From JAGOPB01 sp964606295 (GTDB lineage Bacteria; Patescibacteriota; Minisyncoccia; Phycocordibacterales; UBA9973), in contig CAZSFR010000010.1 of assembly GCA_964606295.1 (NCBI GenBank), positions 1-26,095 on the forward strand: a stretch of DNA of 26,095 bases, in the 5' to 3' direction. The translations under genes were made by a program, and so were the position numbers. How positions within the stretch are numbered: the stretch's first letter is position 1; each line of letters starts with the position of its first letter. Below the pieces are notes generated by a model. The model made no database searches. It worked only from the letters and a program-made list of their open reading frames with translations, and had not been told where the DNA came from. Positions 20,321 through 26,091 of this stretch are shown piece after piece.

Positions 20321-21118
20321 ATGTTTGATGCAATGTTTTCAAAACCCAGTGGCTCTGTCGAAAAGAAAAAGAAGAAAGAAAAGACTTTCTTTCAAGAAGT
20401 TTCTGAAGAGTTGAATAAATACTTTATTAAAAAAATGAACCGCCTTGTAGAAGATATACGGAATAGGCGTGCGCAAGATTTGTCTATAAATGAAATACAA
20501 AAGGAGAGAATTCGAGAGGCTTTGGAACAAAGCAAAATGTCTCCAAATGGGCCCTCACGGGAGAAATTGCAAGAATCAGCCATGAAAGTAGCTGAGGAGT
20601 TCTCCGAAAATGATGGTGCCACAAAAAAGCAAGAAGGACCGAAGAAGGCACCGCAAGGAGAGTCATATGCGCGTACAACGGGGGATGCATTTGAAGAAAC
20701 TAAACAAAAGGAAACAGGTATACCTCTTTTCATCACAAATCGCTTGCGGGCTGATTTGAAAAGCGCTGGCTATTCAGATGTAGAAATTGGCAAAATGACT
20801 CCGCAGGACGCATGGACTGCTTTCAAAAAAGAGACCGAAGAAGTCGAGAAAAAGTATGAACCAGAACAAGTTGCGGACGATATACGATTACTCCACCAAA
20901 TGTGGGAAGAAGCATACGATCGTCTAGACGACGTTGTCGATAGCAAGCGTATGAATGAGCTTCTTGAGATCACTGCGCAATCTGGAAATGATTCAGAACC
21001 TATCGAAATGTATATAAAAGAGAACACAGCGTCTTTGAAACCAGAGGAAAAATTCTTCCTAGAGATGTCTGTACAGTTAAAAAACTTCCGCACAAAAGCG
21101 GAAGAGGTAATGGCGTAA
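20321..21118 (+). CDS. Hypothetical charged helical protein, 265 aa
   Basis: No family is recognised. The 265 residues are highly charged and predicted helical, with no signal peptide, membrane helix or cysteine. A lysine-rich N-terminus (SVEKKKKKEKTFF) leads into a probable coiled coil (about 25-75) and a low-complexity Lys/Glu/Gly linker (about 85-125). A middle segment, RLRADLKSAGYSDVEIGKMTPQDAW, resembles the short GYS-x-x-EI-x-x-MTP-x-x-A helical motif often found at the ends of phage and replication proteins. A helical C-terminal domain follows. It starts 25 nt after glyA with no clear promoter of its own, so read-through from glyA is possible. Its function is unknown. Confidence 0.7.
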   Translation: MFDAMFSKPSGSVEKKKKKEKTFFQEVSEELNKYFIKKMNRLVEDIRNRRAQDLSINEIQKERIREALEQSKMSPNGPSREKLQESAMKVAEEFSENDGATKKQEGPKKAPQGESYARTTGDAFEETKQKETGIPLFITNRLRADLKSAGYSDVEIGKMTPQDAWTAFKKETEEVEKKYEPEQVADDIRLLHQMWEEAYDRLDDVVDSKRMNELLEITAQSGNDSEPIEMYIKENTASLKPEEKFFLEMSVQLKNFRTKAEEVMA

Positions 21119-21130
21119 GATGTATCTATT

Positions 21131-21238
21131 ATGACATCAGAGGATAATCAAACAACTCCTGATCAATTCGCAAGACTTAAGAAGGAGAAAGTTATCAAGT
21201 TAGCAGAAGACCGTCCGATACCGGAGAAATTTGTGTAA
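21131..21238 (+). CDS. Micro-ORF (35 aa) echoing the GlyA C-terminus
   Basis: A 35-codon ORF whose last part, KLAEDRPIPEKFV, matches the end of GlyA (TLAEAHPIPETFV): 9 of the last 12 residues are identical and 13 nt (CCGATACCGGAGA) are shared. The N-terminal half (MTSEDNQTTPDQFARLKK) is unrelated and hydrophilic. It may be a remnant from duplication of the 3' end of glyA, or a small protein using the same tail as a sorting, binding or stability tag. A weak TAAGAT lies 10 nt before the ATG and overlaps the previous stop codon. Whether it is translated is unknown. Confidence 0.45.
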   Translation: MTSEDNQTTPDQFARLKKEKVIKLAEDRPIPEKFV

Positions 21239-21242
21239 AAAA

Positions 21243-21416
21243 ATGACTGAAAGATTTGAAAATATAAATGAAAAGTTGGATAAGGTAAAAATACTTACCG
21301 AACGCTTGGCAAGAGTAATAGCTGATGGGTCAAGAGTCCCTGAGGATTACACACATACAGAGAATGGAGACACGTTACTGGTTAGTGTAGACAAAGCATT
21401 TAGGAACGATACTTAA
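21243..21416 (+). CDS. Hypothetical small protein, 57 aa; likely N-terminal part of a frameshifted ORF
   Basis: A 57-residue hydrophilic protein with a probable N-terminal coiled coil (MTERFENINEKLDKVK then ILTERLARVIA). It starts 4 nt after the micro-ORF stop. Just past its stop codon, the next frame (about 21391 to the TAA at 21562-21564) reads as protein without any ATG, GTG or TTG start: KTLSHAFTYLKSHEDFTNV, then KISKVELEVEKYRV. Joining the two by a one-base shift near 21400-21415 would give a single protein of about 105 residues. This is either a disrupted gene or a sequencing error. No family is recognised. Confidence 0.45.
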   Translation: MTERFENINEKLDKVKILTERLARVIADGSRVPEDYTHTENGDTLLVSVDKAFRNDT

Positions 21417-21564
21417 AACACTTAGTCATGCCTTTACGTACCTCAAATCCCATGAAGATTTTACAAATGTTCGTCAGTCAGGAAATAAGATTCTTGCGAC
21501 ACTGAGAAATCCCCTAGATAAAATCTCAAAAGTAGAACTCGAAGTCGAAAAATATAGAGTATAA
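21391..21564 (+). pseudogene. Startless coding fragment, probable continuation of the 21243 ORF
   Basis: After a TAG at 21388 the frame stays open for 57 codons to TAA at 21562, with protein-like composition and a charged helical C-terminus (DKISKVELEVEKYRV), but no usual start codon. It overlaps the end of the 57-aa ORF in another frame. A +1/-1 shift near 21400-21415 would fuse them. It fills the gap before the VOC gene, whose -10 overlaps its end. Confidence 0.35.
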
Positions 21565-21565
21565 A
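21560..21565 (+). promoter_or_regulatory. -10 box (TATAAA) of the VOC gene
   Basis: TATAAA ends exactly 7 nt before the ATG at 21572. It overlaps the stop codon of the preceding fragment. Confidence 0.48.
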
Positions 21566-21571
21566 TTAAAT

Positions 21572-21949
21572 ATGCACATTCACCACACAGCCATCACCGT
21601 TCGCTCGCTTACAGAATCAATAGCTTTTTATTCTGAAATTTTTGGGCTTGTTGTGGTACAAGAAGGAGAGCGAGTTGACCTCGGTTGCAAGATCGTACAA
21701 ATGGCCGACGAGAAGGGAATAATACTAGAATTGTTTGAGTTTCAAAATGCTGGACCATTGGTTCGCCCAGTTGAACTCAACCAAGAGGGAATAACACACA
21801 TAGCATTCGCAGTTGATGATATAGAGACCACGGCAGAGGACTTTGCGAAAAAGGGTTTTGCAGCCGATATTATCACAGGAAAAATGGCCCGGTATTTCTT
21901 TATAAAAGACCCAACAGGTGTTAACATCGAGCTGTACGAAAAGTTATAA
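21572..21949 (+). CDS. VOC superfamily (glyoxalase/epimerase-like) protein
   Basis: A 125-residue vicinal oxygen chelate protein made of two beta-alpha-beta-beta-beta modules. The first module opens MHIHHTAITVRSLTESIAFYSEIFGL, with a likely metal-binding His at position 4 or 5, and ends with an ILELFEF strand (Glu). The second opens GITHIAFAVDDIE (His) and ends DPTGVNIELYE (Glu). This His-Glu-His-Glu set is that of glyoxalase I, methylmalonyl-CoA epimerase and fosfomycin-resistance proteins. The exact reaction is not evident. A TATAAA box lies 7 nt before the ATG. It opens the enzyme run that continues to 25.5 kb. Confidence 0.87.
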   Translation: MHIHHTAITVRSLTESIAFYSEIFGLVVVQEGERVDLGCKIVQMADEKGIILELFEFQNAGPLVRPVELNQEGITHIAFAVDDIETTAEDFAKKGFAADIITGKMARYFFIKDPTGVNIELYEKL

Positions 21950-21950
21950 T
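21945..21950 (+). promoter_or_regulatory. -10 box (TATAAT) of the degenerate-Nudix operon
   Basis: A perfect TATAAT overlaps the VOC stop codon and ends exactly 7 nt before the ATG at 21957. This fixes that start over upstream in-frame codons inside the VOC gene. Confidence 0.6.
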
Positions 21951-21956
21951 AAAACT

Positions 21957-22613
21957 ATGTCAGAAACAGTAAACACATACATGCTCGATAATCCGGAAGT
22001 CTCTACCCCAATGAATAGGAACGAGTTTTACGCGGAGCAAGTGGCGGAATATAAAAAGGGTGGTAAGCCGACGCGTGCTGTCGAGGTGGTGAACGTCATC
22101 GTTTTTAATTCTCACGGAGAGATGATTATTCAAAAGAGATCATTTGAAAAGACTCACAACGCTGGACTTCTCGACAAATCGGTTGGTGGGCATCTCCAAT
22201 TTGGCGATACTCCAGATTACACCGTAATGGTAGAAACATTGCAGGAGCTACAAACTCCCTCGATTGTTCTGAAGGATACGGTTGATTTCCAAAAGACTCA
22301 TATACTTCTCAACAATTATCTTGAAACAATCGCAATTGTAAAAAAAGCAAAGCCAACACTCTATTCACCAATAAAGATTATAAACGGCGAGGAGGTAAGG
22401 ATTGCAAACAAAATGCATCTATATCTCGGTGTATACGATGGTCGCATTCGCCCAGTGGATAGGGAAGCGAAAGGCATTCTTTTCTACACACTCGCTGAAC
22501 TTGAAAATGAAATGGCGAAAAGCCCAGAAACTTTTAACGACGACTTGTGTTGTATTTTGGAAGAGTATAGGGATGAGATTGCTTCCTTTACTCAAATAAT
22601 TGAAAAGTCATAA
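21957..22613 (+). CDS. Nudix-fold protein with degenerate Nudix box (IPP isomerase-like)
   Basis: A 218-residue protein with a Nudix fold: VVNVIVFNSHGEMIIQKRS (first strands), then DKSVGGHLQFGDTP where the Nudix box should be. Against G-x5-E-x7-R-E-U-x-E-E-x-G-U, the box (about 78-100) keeps Gly78, Glu93 and Glu97. It has Asp84 for Glu, Val92 for Arg and Gln96 for the first Glu of the E-E pair, and loses the late Gly. The overall layout is nearest IPP isomerase-like Nudix proteins. Hydrolase activity is therefore doubtful or altered. It starts a tightly coupled run: the next start overlaps its stop (TAATG). Confidence 0.72.
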   Translation: MSETVNTYMLDNPEVSTPMNRNEFYAEQVAEYKKGGKPTRAVEVVNVIVFNSHGEMIIQKRSFEKTHNAGLLDKSVGGHLQFGDTPDYTVMVETLQELQTPSIVLKDTVDFQKTHILLNNYLETIAIVKKAKPTLYSPIKIINGEEVRIANKMHLYLGVYDGRIRPVDREAKGILFYTLAELENEMAKSPETFNDDLCCILEEYRDEIASFTQIIEKS

Positions 22614-23317
22614 TGGAACAAAACGTACCAACAACCGATCAGCTTTCAGCACTTCAAAGAGAAAAAGAAGCACAGATCATAGAGAAACTCGAGGCGCTTG
22701 ATTGCTACGATGGCGATAAGATATCCATACTACTTACCTACAAGAAATTAGCATTGGCAAATCATGTGATGCTTGGTAAATATTTTGAGGAAGGACTGAC
22801 AGACGAACAGCGCCAAAAATGCATCGTAGATTTTGAAGGAGTATGTAAGGATATGGGTTTGTATTTCGAGCAGTTCAAAAATACTATTGAAGGATATGAG
22901 GAAACATTGAATTACTTTATTTCGTCGACTGTAGAAGGTTTGGAAGGAATTAAAAAAGCGAATTATAAAGATAACAAAGAATCTCTTTTGACCGGCACAC
23001 TTTTGGGATATCCTGCTTCAGCTGTAAAGGCTTATGTGGAAGGTGAAGAAAAGCTACTACCTGTTGAGGCGGAAAAGACAACGATTCCAGAACAAATTAT
23101 AAACAGTGGCTATATGGTGTTTCTACAATTCCGTCTTTCCAAAGAGCATTGGGAGGATGAATTAGAAACTGTAAAAAAATGGAGTGATGAAGTCAAACGT
23201 TTTGATCCCGCACTTTATGAAAGAGAAGTGGCTCGATATAAAAAAATGCTCGCAAACTCAAAAGAAGATCCCACGGCACACTTGTATGGAGAAAATGAAA
23301 TGTACAGCAATTTATGA
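22613..23317 (+). CDS. Hypothetical protein, 234 aa, in the Nudix/HD operon
   Basis: No family is recognised. The protein is soluble, acidic and mostly helical, with no signal peptide or membrane segment. The N-terminal third (about 1-60) looks like a helical pair (LQREKEAQIIEKLEALDCY); the middle has YFEEGLTDEQRQKCIVDFEG; a loop GTLLGYPASAVKAYVEGEE (about 127-145) is the most distinctive segment. Later MVFLQFRLSKEHWEDELE and a charged C-terminal helix follow. It overlaps the upstream Nudix stop by 1 nt and the HD gene by 4 nt (ATGA), so it is made together with both and may act with them. Its position in a strictly coupled trio is the best clue to its role. Confidence 0.72.
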   Translation: MEQNVPTTDQLSALQREKEAQIIEKLEALDCYDGDKISILLTYKKLALANHVMLGKYFEEGLTDEQRQKCIVDFEGVCKDMGLYFEQFKNTIEGYEETLNYFISSTVEGLEGIKKANYKDNKESLLTGTLLGYPASAVKAYVEGEEKLLPVEAEKTTIPEQIINSGYMVFLQFRLSKEHWEDELETVKKWSDEVKRFDPALYEREVARYKKMLANSKEDPTAHLYGENEMYSNL

Positions 23318-23901
23318 ATACACCGATGGAAAAATTCAGAGAGATGGTGAAAGCAAATAACGCGAAGTATGGTTTTGTGTACCGCGAATGGATGTGGGAG
23401 GCGCATCTTCTTGTTGTACATAAAATCGCGATGGAGCTTTGTGGTATATATCCGGAAGCTGATCGAGAACTCGTCGAGGCGCTCGTATGGTTTCATGACT
23501 TTGGAAAACCTATAGATGAGGAAAATGAAAGGGAAGTAACACGCACCGAAGGACCAAAAACAATGCGAGAGTGTGGGTTTGGGGAAGATTTCGTCAGCAA
23601 GGTGTTGCGGTACTGGGAACTCATGGAGCAGAAAAATGAGATAGATATTCGTACCTGTCCGATAGAGGTACAGATTATTTCATCGGCTGATGGATGCTCA
23701 CACCTTGTCGGAGTTTTCTATGCTTCGTGGTTTAGAGACTATGCGGGTCAGCCTCTCGTCGAAATACAGAAAATGGTGAAAGAAAAAATGGAAAAGGATT
23801 GGAATAGGAAAATAGTACTACCAGAAGCGCGACAAGCCTTCGACCAAAGATATTTGCACGCAAAAGAATTATTCGGAGAATTTCCGAAGAGGTTTATATA
23901 A
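23314..23901 (+). CDS. HD-domain metal-dependent phosphohydrolase
   Basis: A 195-residue HD protein. The metal-binding histidine is in EAHLLVVHKIA (H31 or H36), the HD pair is H61-D62 in VWFHDFGKP, and the distal aspartate is D126 in SSADGCSHL. This H...HD...D pattern defines the superfamily, whose members hydrolyse phosphomonoesters, (d)NTPs or cyclic nucleotides. The substrate is not evident. It overlaps the unknown 234-aa gene by 4 nt and is followed after 1 nt by a Nudix hydrolase. This suggests a shared pathway in which phosphate bonds of a nucleotide or phosphorylated metabolite are cut stepwise. Confidence 0.87.
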   Translation: MNTPMEKFREMVKANNAKYGFVYREWMWEAHLLVVHKIAMELCGIYPEADRELVEALVWFHDFGKPIDEENEREVTRTEGPKTMRECGFGEDFVSKVLRYWELMEQKNEIDIRTCPIEVQIISSADGCSHLVGVFYASWFRDYAGQPLVEIQKMVKEKMEKDWNRKIVLPEARQAFDQRYLHAKELFGEFPKRFI

Positions 23902-23902
23902 T

Positions 23903-24298
23903 ATGGATCTTCAGGTAGGCGTTAAAATACTTATAAAGAATGCTGAAGGGAAATACCTACTTCTCTTTCGTTCCGCAGAAAAATATCCCGAAGTGGGAGC
24001 TAAGTGGGATATTGTTGGTGGCCGCATCGACAAAGGAAGTTCATTGATGGAGAATTTGAAACGTGAAGTTTTTGAGGAATCAGGGCTTGAGCTTGCGGGA
24101 GAACCCAAACTCATTGCGGCACAAGATATTTTGAAATCTGACAAACATGTAGTACGACTTACTTATACTGGAGAAGCGAAGGGAGATATTGTTCTTAGTG
24201 ACGAGCATTCACAATATAAATGGTTTACAATTGGAGAACTACAAGATCTCGAATCTCTAGATCGTTATGTTCAACAAATAGTACATCTATTGATATAA
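23903..24298 (+). CDS. Nudix hydrolase
   Basis: A 131-residue Nudix enzyme. The box runs about residues 40-62: G40-RIDKG-S46, then R54-E55-V-F-E58-E59-S-G61-L62. The REUxEExGU core is fully kept; only the early Glu (position 46) is replaced by Ser. The preceding LLLFRSAEKYPEVGAKWDIVGG is typical of small broad-range NTP or NDP-sugar hydrolases. It starts 1 nt after the HD gene stop and appears to close the transcription unit begun at 21957. A TATAAT for the next gene overlaps its stop codon. The substrate is unknown. Confidence 0.9.
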   Translation: MDLQVGVKILIKNAEGKYLLLFRSAEKYPEVGAKWDIVGGRIDKGSSLMENLKREVFEESGLELAGEPKLIAAQDILKSDKHVVRLTYTGEAKGDIVLSDEHSQYKWFTIGELQDLESLDRYVQQIVHLLI

Positions 24299-24299
24299 T
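24291..24299 (+). promoter_or_regulatory. Extended -10 (TGATATAAT) before the truncated Nudix ORF
   Basis: TG-A-TATAAT overlaps the stop codon of the upstream Nudix gene. The next ATG is at 24323, so the leader would be about 17 nt. A second, weaker TAGATT at 24312-24317 ends 6 nt before the ATG. Confidence 0.5.
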
Positions 24300-24322
24300 A
24301 GAAGTTGAGATTAGATTAAGCA

Positions 24323-24556
24323 ATGAAAAACTATAAGGCAAGCACAGCTTCAAACAGACAAGAGCTTCACTACTCAGTAGGAGCAATTGTTGAACACGAT
24401 GGGAAGTATCTTCTAGTTGACCGAGTGAATCCACCGTTTGGATTTGCAGGATATGAAGATTTTATGGAGGTAACAGATGTTGCGGAAAAAATAGTTATGA
24501 ATCTTGAAAAAGATAATCCGGAAGTAGAATTAATAATTAAACGACCCACCGCATGA
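24323..24556 (+). CDS. Truncated Nudix N-terminus fused to an unrelated tail, 77 aa
   Basis: Residues 17-43 (YSVGAIVEHDGKYLLVDRV, then NPPFGFAG) are the first strands of a Nudix domain of the kind that normally continues PAGHVDxGE and the Nudix box. Here the sequence changes at G43-YEDFMEV and runs on with an unrelated charged 34-residue segment (DVAEKIVMNLEKDNPEVEL) to the stop. No Nudix box is present, so it cannot be a Nudix hydrolase. It looks like a deletion product joining a Nudix 5' end to the 3' end of another small gene. It overlaps the CYTH gene by 4 nt (ATGA) and may persist as a translational lead-in. Confidence 0.55.
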   Translation: MKNYKASTASNRQELHYSVGAIVEHDGKYLLVDRVNPPFGFAGYEDFMEVTDVAEKIVMNLEKDNPEVELIIKRPTA

Positions 24557-25098
24557 TTGAAGTAGAGAAAAAATTTCAGCCGACAGACGAACAATTTGCA
24601 CAAATGCTCGAAGGAGCAGAGTTTTTAGGCGATAAGACGCTCCATGATTTGTATTTTGATTTCCACGATTATCGGCTCATACGCGCAGACAACCGCCTGC
24701 GTCGACGAAACAACGGATGGGAACTGAAGTTAGGCGGAGGATCAGGTGTGGCACAAGAGATAGAAACTGAAGCTGAAATACAAGCATATTTTGGAATAGC
24801 GGTATCAATCGATGAGTTTGCAAAAGAAAATTTGATCGAGGCAGTCAATTTCACTAACCAAAGAAAAAAATACAGTAAAAACGGATTTGCTATTGACGTG
24901 GACAGTATGGATTTTGGATATAAACTTGTCGAAATAGAATTACTTGTAGAATCCCCTGGAGATGTAGCACAAGCTGAGCAAAAAATACTTGATTTTGTTA
25001 GACAATTTGGTATAGAACACAAAGAGATGCCCGCAAAGCGCGAAGAATATTTTCGTATAAAAAAACCGGAGGTGTACGAATTATTATACAAACAATAG
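24553..25098 (+). CDS. CYTH domain protein, thiamine-triphosphatase-like
   Basis: A 181-residue CYTH protein of the ThTPase type. It has the ExExK motif at E3-V-E5-K-K7, DLYFDFHDYRLIRADNRLRRR (the DxYxD...LR.R element) and WELKLGGG. YGxAx-type segments are replaced by acidic EIETEAEI, and a central FAIDVDSMDFGYKLVEIELLV supplies the metal-binding acids. Mammalian ThTPase relatives hydrolyse thiamine triphosphate; bacterial ones are often general tripolyphosphatases. It is distinct in sequence from the CyaB-like CYTH protein at 9492. It is coupled to the truncated Nudix ORF (4-nt overlap) and precedes the DNPH1-like gene by 3 nt. Confidence 0.87.
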   Translation: MIEVEKKFQPTDEQFAQMLEGAEFLGDKTLHDLYFDFHDYRLIRADNRLRRRNNGWELKLGGGSGVAQEIETEAEIQAYFGIAVSIDEFAKENLIEAVNFTNQRKKYSKNGFAIDVDSMDFGYKLVEIELLVESPGDVAQAEQKILDFVRQFGIEHKEMPAKREEYFRIKKPEVYELLYKQ

Positions 25099-25101
25099 CA
25101 T

Positions 25102-25539
25102 ATGAAAATATATTTTGCGGGCGCTATAAGGGGAGGGAGGGACGACGTCCATTTGTATGGGGAGATTATTTCAATTCTCAAAAAGTACGGAGTCGTACTC
25201 ACTGAGCATTTGGGAGATACGAGTATTACGGGTAGCGGACAAATGGGGCAGGGCAAGAAAGCAGAAGATATTTTCTCTGACGATGTCGCATGGCTCGATG
25301 AGTGCGATATTGTGATTGCAGAAGTCACCACACCATCACTCGGTGTCGGATACGAACTCGGGCGAGCAGAAGCAAAAGGGAAGCGAATTGTGTGTCTCTT
25401 TCGCACGAACGCAGGACGCAATCTTTCGGGCATGGTTTTGGGAAATCCAGTGAATGAAGTTTTCGAATATGAAACTGTCGAAGAGTTGAAGATGGTTTTT
25501 GAAAAAATATTCAAAAAAAACCCTGCTGTGCAGGGCTAG
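25102..25539 (+). CDS. DNPH1-like 2'-deoxynucleoside 5'-phosphate N-hydrolase
   Basis: A 145-residue enzyme of the nucleoside 2-deoxyribosyltransferase superfamily, closest to DNPH1/Rcl. Visible features are IYFAGAIRGGRDD at the start, YGVVLTEHLGD, DDVAWLDECDIVIAEVTTPSLGVGYELGRAEA with the catalytic Glu85, and a late LSGMVLGN phosphate-binding segment. DNPH1 splits deoxynucleoside 5'-monophosphates into base and deoxyribose 5-phosphate; in animals it removes modified dUMP from the pool. A role in nucleotide clean-up or salvage fits its neighbours. The hairpin terminating the opposite-strand gene lies within its last codons. Confidence 0.88.
   Translation: MKIYFAGAIRGGRDDVHLYGEIISILKKYGVVLTEHLGDTSITGSGQMGQGKKAEDIFSDDVAWLDECDIVIAEVTTPSLGVGYELGRAEAKGKRIVCLFRTNAGRNLSGMVLGNPVNEVFEYETVEELKMVFEKIFKKNPAVQG
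25513..25535 (-). terminator. Intrinsic terminator of the Nmad1-like gene, inside the DNPH1-like gene end
   Basis: CCCTGC-TGT-GCAGGG hairpin (25521-25535). On the minus strand it is followed by eight T (complement of the A-tract 25513-25520), a strong terminator; on the plus strand its tail is poor in T. It overlaps the last codons of the plus-strand gene. Confidence 0.78.
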
Positions 25540-25557
25540 TTGTTTTGAAATTATTTA

Positions 25558-26091
25558 TTATGCATTTCTTGCCTCATCAATCCTGATGAGGGCAAAGATG
25601 CAGTAGTTGACGATGTCGCGATAGGCATCGATCAGTCTATTCTCTGGTGCACGTATGGTATTTTCGAGATCCTTGATCTCCAAAATCACTTTCATTATGG
25701 AGCGAGTAATTGATTGAATCGGCGCTAGTCGCCAAGCATCATCATAATGTTTTTTGTTGCTGAGCAGAAAATCTTTGCATATGGCAATTTCTTTTTCAAA
25801 TAAACCAACGATAAAATCTTCGTCAGGCGCGTCTCTTTCCGGAATATTTGCGGTCATCTTTATAATGCTTGCAACAGCATAAGAGAGAAAAATGATATAT
25901 TGTAATTCATAATCCTCGTGTCTCTTTTGTTTCTCTCTGTCACTGATATCTGAGCATGTTTTTAAAAGGATTTCAGTGAATATTTTCGACTTGTTTAATT
26001 GCCATAATGCCCAGAACATAATCGCATTATGTTGGAACCAATTGCGACCTTTGAGCACCGCATCGTTATATTGTTCTGTTGTTCTTTCCAT
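25558..26091 (-). CDS. DUF1599/Nmad1-like protein
   Basis: A 177-residue all-helical protein. The C-terminal part (about 105-172) resembles DUF1599, the nucleotide modification associated domain 1: KKHYDDAWR (family KNHDYGEAWR), then SITRSIMKVILEIKDLEN (family SLTDLILMKLLRIKQIE) and the closing AYRDIVNYCIFALIRIDE (family NYQDMINYAIFALIKL). The N-terminal ~100 residues are helical and unrecognised. Nmad domains are linked to handling of modified nucleotides in phages and bacteria. A position tail to tail with a DNPH1-like enzyme fits that theme. The start at 26091 is 4 nt from the window edge, so a longer N-terminus cannot be excluded. Confidence 0.55.
   Translation of the reverse strand: MERTTEQYNDAVLKGRNWFQHNAIMFWALWQLNKSKIFTEILLKTCSDISDREKQKRHEDYELQYIIFLSYAVASIIKMTANIPERDAPDEDFIVGLFEKEIAICKDFLLSNKKHYDDAWRLAPIQSITRSIMKVILEIKDLENTIRAPENRLIDAYRDIVNYCIFALIRIDEARNA

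Noticed and set aside
24669..25514. 281-codon minus-strand open frame across the CYTH and DNPH1-like genes
   Set aside because: It is a low-complexity Ser/Pro/Ile-rich shadow of two well-supported plus-strand genes.
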